A DNA stretch of 36,617 nt from an uncultured Acidobacteriota bacterium (GTDB taxonomy: Bacteria; Acidobacteriota; Vicinamibacteria; Vicinamibacterales; CAVVIG01), in assembly GCA_902825985.1 (NCBI GenBank), contig CADEDC010000048.1, positions 9,136 through 45,752 on the forward strand, read 5' to 3'. The translations under genes and the position numbers were made by a program. The notes beneath the pieces are model-generated. The model was not told where the DNA came from. It ran no database searches and worked only from the letters and a program-made list of their open reading frames with translations. Below, one piece after another: positions 24,776-31,502 of this stretch; position 1 is the stretch's first letter; every line of letters starts with the position of its first letter.

Positions 24776-26353
24776 ATGCCGGCCCGGCTCGGTCGCCGCG
24801 CGTTCGTGCGGCGGACACTCGCCTTCGCCGTCGCCGCGCCGTGGCCGGCGCTGCGCGCCCAGGCACCCGCCATCGTCACGGCGGCGGGCCGCGCGCCGCA
24901 GATCACGCACGGCGTTGCCGCCGGTGACGTGCACGGTGGCCGCGCCGTCATCTGGAGCCGAGCCGATCGAGCGGCCCGCCTGTTCGTCGAATATGCGACG
25001 ACCGACAGCTTCCGCGACGTCCGGCGCGTGCCGGGGCCGGCAGCCCTGGAAGCATCGGACTTCACGTCACGCGTCGTCCTCACCGAGCTGCCGGCGGGCC
25101 AGCGCATCTTCTACCGGGTCACGTTCCAGAGCCTCTCGGACCGGCGCGCCGTCAGCCAGCCGACGATCGGCAGCTTCACCACGCCGCCGTCCAGAACGGC
25201 GGCGGATCGCTCGGTCACCATCGCGTTCTCGGCCGATACCGTCGGCCAGGGCTGGGGGCTCAATCCCGACTTCGGCGGCCTGCGGCTCTACGACGTCATG
25301 CGCCGCGCCCAGCCTGACGTGTTCATCAATCTCGGCGATACGATTTACGCCGACCAGCCGGTGCAGGCCGAGGTGAGGCTGGACGACGGCACGATCTGGA
25401 GAAACCGCGTCACCGAAGCCAAGTCGAAACCGGCGCAGAGCGTCGACGACTTCCGCGGCGCCTACCAGTACAACCTGCTCGACGAGCACATGCGCCGCTT
25501 CAACGCCGAGGTGGCGCAGCTCGCCCTGTGGGACGATCACGAGGTGCGCGACAACTGGTATCACGGACGCGACATCTCACGCGACGAGCGCTACTCGGAG
25601 ACGAGCGTGGCGCTGCTCGCCGCCCGCGCCCGGCAGGCGTTCCGCGAGTACAACCCGCTGCCGCTCGTCGGCGACGACCCCGAGCGCATCTACCGGTCCG
25701 TCGACCTCGGTCCGACGGTCGAGGTCTTCGCACTCGATCTGCGGAGCTACCGCGGCCGCAACAGCCCGAACCGGCAGCCGAGGCTGGACGGGACGTCGGC
25801 GCTGATGGGACGCGAGCAGCTGGCGTGGCTGAAAACCCGATTGGCGGCCAGCCGGGCGACGTGGAAGGTGATCGCAAGCGATCTGCCCATCGGCCTCGTC
25901 GTGCCGGACGGGCCGACCGATTTCGAAGCGTTCGCCAATGCCGACCCCGGCGCCCCGCTCGGCCGCGAGCTCGAGATCGCCGACCTGCTGCGCTTCATCA
26001 AGACGCAGCGCATCCGCAACACGATCTGGATCACTGCGGACGTGCATTACTGCGCCGCCCACTACTACGACCCGGCACGCGCGCGAATGAGCGAGTTCGA
26101 GCCGTTCTGGGAGTTCGTTGCCGGACCGCTGCACGCCGGCACCTTCGGACCGAATCCGCTCGACCCGACGTTCGGCCCCGAACAGCGATTCATCGGCGTT
26201 CCCGCCGGAATGAAGCCCAATCGGCCGCCGAGCGACGGCTTCCAGTTCTATGGACTGTTCGCCATCGACGCGCGCACGCGGGTGCTGACGGCGACCCTGC
26301 ACGATCTCACCGGACGCGCCATCTACCGCGTCGAGCTGCCGCCGGCCCGATGA
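24776..26353 (+). CDS. Tat-exported PhoD-like phosphoesterase lacking the usual iron-ligand Cys
   Basis: A 525-residue metallophosphoesterase of the PhoD class. The N-terminus GRRAFVRRTL followed by AFAVAA is a twin-arginine signal. An N-terminal beta domain (ITHGVAAGDVHGGRAVIWSRAD...FYRVTF) is typical of PhoD. The catalytic core shows NLGDTIYAD (D188), LWDDHEVRDNW and ITADVHYCAAHYYDP. In Bacillus PhoD an SC motif gives the Fe-binding Cys; here the matching place reads FSADT (S152-A153), so Ala replaces Cys and the metal site may differ. GAGG precedes the ATG by about 6 bases. It overlaps the symporter start as ATGA. It would release phosphate or alcohol from a phosphodi- or monoester outside the cytoplasm. 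Confidence 0.9.
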   Translation: MPARLGRRAFVRRTLAFAVAAPWPALRAQAPAIVTAAGRAPQITHGVAAGDVHGGRAVIWSRADRAARLFVEYATTDSFRDVRRVPGPAALEASDFTSRVVLTELPAGQRIFYRVTFQSLSDRRAVSQPTIGSFTTPPSRTAADRSVTIAFSADTVGQGWGLNPDFGGLRLYDVMRRAQPDVFINLGDTIYADQPVQAEVRLDDGTIWRNRVTEAKSKPAQSVDDFRGAYQYNLLDEHMRRFNAEVAQLALWDDHEVRDNWYHGRDISRDERYSETSVALLAARARQAFREYNPLPLVGDDPERIYRSVDLGPTVEVFALDLRSYRGRNSPNRQPRLDGTSALMGREQLAWLKTRLAASRATWKVIASDLPIGLVVPDGPTDFEAFANADPGAPLGRELEIADLLRFIKTQRIRNTIWITADVHYCAAHYYDPARARMSEFEPFWEFVAGPLHAGTFGPNPLDPTFGPEQRFIGVPAGMKPNRPPSDGFQFYGLFAIDARTRVLTATLHDLTGRAIYRVELPPAR

Positions 26354-27765
26354 ACCTCCACCTCGTCCTCCTGATCGCCTACTCGCTGGCGCTCATCGCC
26401 GTCGGGCTATGGGTCGCGCGGCTGGTCACGACGAGCAGCGACTTCTTCGTCGCCGGACGCCGCCTGAACGCCGGGCTGATCTTCTCCACCATCCTGGCGG
26501 CGAACATCGGCGCCGGATCGACGATCGGCGCCGCCGGCCTGGCCTACCGCGATGGCATCAGCGCGTGGTGGTGGAACGGCTCGGCCGCTCTCGGATCGAT
26601 CGTCCTGGCAGTCTGGATCGGTCCGCGGATCTGGACGATCGCCGCGCGGCACAACCTGTACACGGCGGGCGACTACCTCGAACTGCGCTACGGCCGTGCG
26701 GTGCGCGGCATCGTGGCGTCGATCATCTGGGTCGGCACGTTGTCGATCCTGGCCGGACAGCTGATTGCCGGCGCCGCCGTCCTGACCGTCGTTGCCGGCG
26801 TCCCCCGCTGGTTCGGCACCATCGCGAGCGCCATCGTCATGACGATCTACTTCGTGGCCGGCGGCCTGCTCAGCTCGGCATGGGTCAACGCCGTGCAGCT
26901 CGTCGTGCTGCTCGCCGGGTTCCTGATCGCCGTGCCGATGGTCATCAGCGCGGTCGGCGGATGGTCGGCGCTGGCGGCGGTGACGACGACGACGCCCGGC
27001 TTCACAAACATCCTCTACTCGTCTGGGCCTGGGTCCGGTTTCGCCCTGCTGGCCCTGCTCGGTCCGGCCTTCATCATTTCGCCGGGGCTGCTGCAGAAGA
27101 TCTACGGGGCCGCGAGCGCTCGCACCGTCACGATCGGGGTCGGCGTGCAGGCCGCGGCTCTCGCGGCATTCGCGTTCGTCCCGGTGCTGCTCGGCATGGC
27201 AGCGCGCGTGTCGCACCCCGGTATTGCAGACGCGAATCTCGTGCTGCCGACGGTCCTGGCCGAGCAGCTGCCGCCGGCCATCGGCGCCCTCGGACTGGCG
27301 GCCATCTATTCGGCCGAGGTGAGCACCTGCGACGCGATCCTCTTCATGCTGGCGACATCGCTGTCGCAGGACCTCTACAAGCGCTTCCTCCGGCCCGACG
27401 CCACGGACCGGCAACTGCTCGCCGTGGCGAGGATGGCCTCGGTCGCCGGCGGTGTCGGCGGCGTGCTGCTCGCGCTGCAGTTGCCGACGGTCACGGCGGC
27501 GCTCGGCATCTTCTACTCCCTGCTCGGCGTCAGCCTGTTCGTCCCGGTCATCGGCGGCCTCTACACCCGCCGCGCCGGTGCCACCGAGGCGCTGGCATCG
27601 ATCGCCGCGGGGATCGTCACGCGGCTCGGTGTCCAGTTCAGCACCGGCGGACGCGGCTACGGCTGGCTGGACCCGACGCTGGCCGGCCTGGTTGTCGCAA
27701 CGCTGGCGTTCATCCTGGTTCTTGCGGTTCGAAGACCGGCCCCGGAGTCGATACGCAATGGCTGA
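26350..27765 (+). CDS. Sodium:solute symporter (SSS family)
   Basis: A 471-residue polytopic membrane protein with about 13 hydrophobic helices. The N-terminus (DFFVAGRRLNAGLIFSTILAANIGAGSTIGAAGLAYRDG) is the SSS-family signature region, with the unwound helix that binds sodium and substrate, and YTAGDYLELRYG matches the family. The substrate cannot be predicted; relatives carry sugars, amino acids, carboxylates and vitamins. Both ends overlap neighbours (4 bp with the PhoD-like gene, 8 bp with the SDR gene), so this is the transport step of one operon. Confidence 0.93.
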   Translation: MNLHLVLLIAYSLALIAVGLWVARLVTTSSDFFVAGRRLNAGLIFSTILAANIGAGSTIGAAGLAYRDGISAWWWNGSAALGSIVLAVWIGPRIWTIAARHNLYTAGDYLELRYGRAVRGIVASIIWVGTLSILAGQLIAGAAVLTVVAGVPRWFGTIASAIVMTIYFVAGGLLSSAWVNAVQLVVLLAGFLIAVPMVISAVGGWSALAAVTTTTPGFTNILYSSGPGSGFALLALLGPAFIISPGLLQKIYGAASARTVTIGVGVQAAALAAFAFVPVLLGMAARVSHPGIADANLVLPTVLAEQLPPAIGALGLAAIYSAEVSTCDAILFMLATSLSQDLYKRFLRPDATDRQLLAVARMASVAGGVGGVLLALQLPTVTAALGIFYSLLGVSLFVPVIGGLYTRRAGATEALASIAAGIVTRLGVQFSTGGRGYGWLDPTLAGLVVATLAFILVLAVRRPAPESIRNG

Positions 27766-28546
27766 TTGCTTCCGTCTCGATGGGAAGACCGTCGCGGTCA
27801 TCGGCGCCGGATCGGGTATCGGCGCGGCGTGCGCCAGGACCGCGGCGACACAGGGGGCGCGCGTCGTGTGCCTCGACATCGATGCCGACGCCGCGGCGGC
27901 GACCGCCACGGCCATCACCGGCAGCGGCGGTGCCGCCACCGCAGCCGGGGTGGATGTCACGCACGGCGGCGCGACCGATGCGGTGCTGGCCGGCATCGCG
28001 GCCACACACGGCCGACTCGATGGGGTGGTCTGTACGCCGAGCATCAACGTCCGCAAGGCGCTGCTGCACTATGCCGACGACGAGTTCGATCGGGTCGTGC
28101 ATCTGAACCTGAAAGGCAGCTTCAACGTCGTCCGCGCCGCCGGCCGGGTGATGGTGCCGCAAGGATCGGGCAGCATCGTGATCTTCTCGTCGATCCGCTC
28201 GGTCGTGGTCGAGCCGGGCCAGTCGGTCTATGCCATGACGAAGGCTGGCATCGTCCAGCTGGTCCGCGGCGCCGCCTGTGAGTTCGGGACGTCGGGGGTA
28301 CGGGTCAACGCCCTTGCCCCCGGGGTCGTCGACACTCCGCTGACCGCTCCGATCCGGGCCAATCGCGGCTGGTACGAGGCGTACGCGGCCAAGAGCATTC
28401 TGGGGCGCTGGGCACAGCCGCAGGAGATGGCGGGACCGACCGTGTTCCTGCTGACCGACGCGGCGAGCTTCGTGACCGGCACCGTGCTGTATGCGGACGG
28501 CGGCTGGCTCGCCGCCGATGGCCGCTTCGTTCCCCCGGGCGTGTAG
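27758..28546 (+). CDS. SDR-family oxidoreductase with divergent NNAG motif
   Basis: A 262-residue protein of the classical SDR family. The Rossmann motif GAGSGIG is at residues 16-22, an acidic D40-D42 after the second strand favours NAD, and the catalytic set N117, S144/S145, Y158 and K162 (YAMTK) is intact. The normally conserved NNAG is replaced by CTPSIN, so the adenine-side loop is unusual. The C-terminus (GTVLYADGGWLAADG) is normal. Its start overlaps the symporter stop by 8 bp. It would oxidise or reduce a hydroxyl/keto group of the imported compound; this is contextual inference. Confidence 0.9.
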   Translation: MADCFRLDGKTVAVIGAGSGIGAACARTAATQGARVVCLDIDADAAAATATAITGSGGAATAAGVDVTHGGATDAVLAGIAATHGRLDGVVCTPSINVRKALLHYADDEFDRVVHLNLKGSFNVVRAAGRVMVPQGSGSIVIFSSIRSVVVEPGQSVYAMTKAGIVQLVRGAACEFGTSGVRVNALAPGVVDTPLTAPIRANRGWYEAYAAKSILGRWAQPQEMAGPTVFLLTDAASFVTGTVLYADGGWLAADGRFVPPGV

Positions 28547-28550
28547 GCCG

Positions 28551-29141
28551 TCAGCGGGAGAGCAGGTAGGTCCGCAGCTGCGCGAACGCGGCGGCGCGGT
28601 GGCTGACGTCCGATTTCCGGCGGCCGGCTTCGGCCAGGGTGCAGCCGAAGGGCGGGTAATAGAAGATGGGGTCGTAGCCGAAGCCACCCGTGCCTCGAGG
28701 TTCAGGAGCGATCTCCCCTTCCACGATGCCGCGGGCTTCGAACTGCACCTGATCTGCCTGGACGAATGCCAGTGCGCAGACGAATCTCGCCGTCCGACGG
28801 GCCTGCGGCACGCCGCGCAGGCGGCCGTAGATGAGGGCGAACTTCTCGGGATAGCTGCTGTCGGCGCCACCGAAGCGGGCCGACTCGACGCCGGGGGCTC
28901 CCGCCATCGCGTCAATCTCCAGACCGGAATCCTCGGCGACGGTCGGCAGGCGGGTGGCGGCGGCGTAGTAGTGGGCCTTCTGCCGTGCGTTTTCCGCGAA
29001 GCTCGAGCCGGTTTCGTCGGGTGCCGTCAGACCGGGCCAGTCGGCGAGCGTGACGAGAGCCACCGGCACGCCCGCCAGCATCTCGCGAATCTCGCGCAGC
29101 TTGCCGGCGTTGGTGGTCGCGACGAGCAGCGGCTGGGACAT
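28551..29141 (-). CDS. rdgB: XTP/dITP diphosphatase (RdgB/HAM1)
   Basis: A 196-residue house-cleaning pyrophosphatase that hydrolyses XTP, ITP and dITP to monophosphates, of normal length. Motifs include the N-terminal TTNAGKLREI (residues 9-18), SFAENARQKA, the catalytic DSG (D71) in VAEDSGLEIDA, GGFGYDPIF and the C-terminal SHRAAAF. It is convergent with the SDR gene, the stop codons being 4 bp apart. The upstream gap to the next minus-strand gene is 162 bases and holds a hairpin. Confidence 0.96.
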   Translation of the reverse strand: MSQPLLVATTNAGKLREIREMLAGVPVALVTLADWPGLTAPDETGSSFAENARQKAHYYAAATRLPTVAEDSGLEIDAMAGAPGVESARFGGADSSYPEKFALIYGRLRGVPQARRTARFVCALAFVQADQVQFEARGIVEGEIAPEPRGTGGFGYDPIFYYPPFGCTLAEAGRRKSDVSHRAAAFAQLRTYLLSR

Positions 29142-29184
29142 GTTTGCCAGTCTGGCAGCCGCGCACCGTGCGGTGCAAGGCGGC

Positions 29185-29209
29185 GGGCGGTGACCAGCGG
29201 TCGCCGCCC
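29185..29209. other. GC-rich hairpin upstream of rdgB
   Basis: GGGCGGTGACC and GGTCGCCGCCC form an 11-bp stem with one T/G mismatch (a U-G wobble in a plus-strand transcript; A-C if read from the minus strand) and loop AGC. It lies 44 bp upstream of the rdgB start and about 95 bp after the preceding minus-strand stop. It could be a 3'-end structure of the small gene or part of the rdgB leader. No T-tract is present. Confidence 0.35.
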
Positions 29210-29303
29210 GACGGTTGTGCGGTTGGAACTGGGCCGGAGCGCCGCGGGCTCAGGAGGAGCCTTGGCGACCCGGCGGGGGGAACTGCGGAGTCGGAAGTTC
29301 GCC

Positions 29304-29564
29304 TCAGGCGATTGCGCGCGTCGACGGCGGTCGCAAGGTCGCCTTGACCGGGGTCGCGTGGTCGGCGCGCATGAACGCACCGTCACGCGTCCGGAACAGA
29401 AAGTTGTCCTCGACGAGCGCGCCGAGCAGCGACTCACACGATTGCTGATCGAGGTTCCAGAGCCGTCGGGCTTGCGGCTCGGTCAGCCGTAGTCCGGGCA
29501 TCTCGAGAAACTCGCCCTGCACCCGTCGCAACACTTCGTCGGTTGGGGAATTCCGCGCTGGCAT
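29304..29564 (-). CDS. Small uncharacterised protein, possibly winged-helix-like
   Basis: An 86-residue soluble protein that I do not recognise by name. Its centre (FLEMPGLRLTEPQARRLWNLDQQSCESLLGALVEDNFLFRTRDGAFMR) reads like helix-helix-helix plus a beta wing, resembling a small winged-helix domain: LTEPQARRLWNL and CESLLGALV would be helices and FLFRTRDGAFMR the hairpin. The ATG has GAGG 7 bases upstream, which fixes the start; a longer reading of the frame is low-complexity. It could be a small transcription factor, but DNA binding is only inferred from the predicted shape. Confidence 0.7.
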   Translation of the reverse strand: MPARNSPTDEVLRRVQGEFLEMPGLRLTEPQARRLWNLDQQSCESLLGALVEDNFLFRTRDGAFMRADHATPVKATLRPPSTRAIA

Positions 29565-29780
29565 AGGCAGACCTCGGTTCTTTTTCGCCACCGGGGGAGA
29601 TGCCCGACCCGGAGCAACGCGGGTGCCATGGCCGGTCCACCGCCACGCGCATCCGGTCGTGTGGAATCTCGCCAGAATTCGGCAATGCACGGTCCACCCG
29701 CCGGTGTCCGGCGCGGCGCACATGGCGAGGGCGTCCACTGCACGACAGTCGGTGTAAGGAATTGCGTCAGATGCGGCCGC

Positions 29781-30224
29781 ATGACCATGCCCCGGAACTT
29801 GCATCAGTTCATCGCTATGCAGAATGACAATGAGATCGGCAGCACGGAGTTGAATCTCACGACCCACCGCGCACCGCGCAGCGTGTGGGAACGACGCGGC
29901 TGGAATGGGTCGGCGGAAACCGCACCGGTGGCCCGTCTGCTGCTCGGCGTCGGCGGCGGTGTGCTGGCGATTCAGGGCCTGAAGCGGCGAGGCGTGACAG
30001 GGTCGGTCCTCGTCAGCCTCGGCACGACGCTCGCGTGGTGGGCGCTGACCGGCCGTTCGACGATGCCTGACGTGCGGCGGTGGGCCGGCTCGGCGCGCGA
30101 GCTGCTGCGTGGTGGCGAGGACCGGGTGTCCAAGTCCTCGGAAGAGTCCTTTCCGGCCAGTGACGCCCCGTCGTGGACGCCGGCGACCGGCACCGGCCTG
30201 CGGCGCAATGCCGACGTGCACTGA
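29781..30224 (+). CDS. Small membrane protein with EESFPASDAPSW tail
   Basis: A 147-residue protein in this reading. It has two hydrophobic stretches (VARLLLGVGGGVLAIQGL and VTGSVLVSLGTTLAWWALTG) as in DUF2892-type inner-membrane proteins, then a C-terminal soluble tail containing SSEESFPASDAPSWTPATG. That tail motif recurs in many unrelated small bacterial proteins; its role is not known to me. The start is uncertain: ATG codons at 29781, 29787 and 29817 are in frame and none has a clear ribosome site. The 216 bases upstream contain no other supported gene. The next gene begins 2 bases after its stop. Confidence 0.68.
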   Translation: MTMPRNLHQFIAMQNDNEIGSTELNLTTHRAPRSVWERRGWNGSAETAPVARLLLGVGGGVLAIQGLKRRGVTGSVLVSLGTTLAWWALTGRSTMPDVRRWAGSARELLRGGEDRVSKSSEESFPASDAPSWTPATGTGLRRNADVH

Positions 30225-30226
30225 CC

Positions 30227-31399
30227 GTGCTGCGGGCGTTTCACGTGCCAATCGGCTGGACGGCGCTCGCGAAGCGCACCTGGTCGGAGGTAGTGGCCGA
30301 CAACTGCCTTGGACTCGCCGCTCAGCTGGCCTACTTCTTCTTCCTGGCGCTGTTTCCGGCGCTGCTGTTCATGGTGGCGGTGGTCACCTTCCTGCCGTTC
30401 GGCGACGTGATGGACGCGATGCTGTCGAGCCTCGGGCGCGTCGCGCCGGCGGAGGTGTTGGCGATCGTGCAGGATCAGCTGGCCACGATTGCAGAATCCA
30501 GAAGCGGGGGCCTGCTGACGCTCGGCGCGCTCGGCGCGCTGTGGAGTACCTCGGCGGGCGTCGCCGCCATCATCGACACGCTCAACCAGGTCTACGACAT
30601 CCGGGACGCGCGGCCGTGGTGGAAGGTTCGATTGCTGGCCATCACCCTGACCGTGGCGCTGGCGTTGTTCATGGTCGCGGCGTTCACGCTGGTCATCGCC
30701 GGACCGGCGCTGGCGGAGCGGGTCGCCGACTGGTTCGGGCTGGGCGCCGTCTTCACCTGGACATGGCTGATCGCGCAGTGGCCGGTCATCTTCCTGTTGG
30801 TGACGCTCGCTGTCGCGATCGTCTTCTACTTCGGTCCGGACGCCGAGCAGGAGTGGACATGGATCACACCCGGCTCGGTGGCCGCGACGCTGTTGTGGCT
30901 GCTGGTGTCGGTCGGATTCCGTTTCTACATCACGAACTTCGGCAGCTACAACGCCACCTACGGGACGATCGGCGGCGTCATCGTCCTCATGCTCTGGTTC
31001 TATCTGTCGGCCCTCTCGCTGCTGGTCGGCGCCGAGCTGAACGCCGAAATCGAGCATGCGTCGCCGTACGGCAAGGAACCGGGCGAGAAGAAGCCCGGGG
31101 AGCGCCGGCGCATCGGCCGTCTGGCCGAGCGGCTCTGGCGTCGGCAGGGCCACTCCGGTGCGCTGGTGCCGGTGCCCGCCTCGGCCCTGGTCGCCACCCC
31201 GGAAGCCGTCGGCGGTGGATCGAACTGCGCCATTGATCGCGAGCTGCCGCCAGCCGGCATCGCGGCGCGTCCGGCACGCACCCGCACCAGCGACTGGCTG
31301 CTGAGCGGCCTCGTCCTCGGACAGGCGGCCTTGATGACCTATCGGAAACTGCGGCCCAAGTTCGACCGGATCCGTCCGCGCCGGCCGGCGTCCGAGTGA
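30227..31399 (+). CDS. YihY/virulence factor BrkB family membrane protein
   Basis: A 390-residue inner-membrane protein. The core (NCLGLAAQLAYFFFLALFPALLFMVAVV...LLTLGALGALWSTSAGVAAIIDTLNQVYD...SYNATYGTIGGVIVLMLWFYLSALSLLVGAELNAEIE) is the YihY/UPF0761 family, about six helices; its function is not established. A soluble Arg/Pro-rich tail of about 110 residues follows and includes another possible hydrophobic segment (WLLSGLVLGQAALM). I use a GTG start 2 bases after the preceding stop; an overlapping ATG 54 bases upstream adds sequence unlike the family. Confidence 0.88.
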   Translation: MLRAFHVPIGWTALAKRTWSEVVADNCLGLAAQLAYFFFLALFPALLFMVAVVTFLPFGDVMDAMLSSLGRVAPAEVLAIVQDQLATIAESRSGGLLTLGALGALWSTSAGVAAIIDTLNQVYDIRDARPWWKVRLLAITLTVALALFMVAAFTLVIAGPALAERVADWFGLGAVFTWTWLIAQWPVIFLLVTLAVAIVFYFGPDAEQEWTWITPGSVAATLLWLLVSVGFRFYITNFGSYNATYGTIGGVIVLMLWFYLSALSLLVGAELNAEIEHASPYGKEPGEKKPGERRRIGRLAERLWRRQGHSGALVPVPASALVATPEAVGGGSNCAIDRELPPAGIAARPARTRTSDWLLSGLVLGQAALMTYRKLRPKFDRIRPRRPASE

Positions 31400-31502
31400 C
31401 CGGTCCGCGCGCCGGCCCCCATCCCGGCCACCAGGGCCGTCCGGGCGTCAAAACTTGACACGGTGACGATCCGCGCCTTCCAAGTAGAATGGGCGCGAAG
31501 TG

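Noticed and set aside
29771-29782. Perfect 12-bp palindrome ATGCGGCCGCAT before the small membrane protein
   Set aside because: Mostly GC and could easily arise by chance; no second copy or spacing to a promoter supports a function.
31405-31435. Possible terminator hairpin GCCGG/CCGGC after the YihY gene
   Set aside because: Only 5 bp of stem with an 8-base loop and no T-tract.
31455-31490. Possible promoter TTGACA ... TAGAAT before the VWA gene
   Set aside because: The two boxes are 24 bp apart, too far for a standard promoter. TAGAAT alone is kept only as part of the observation on short leaders.
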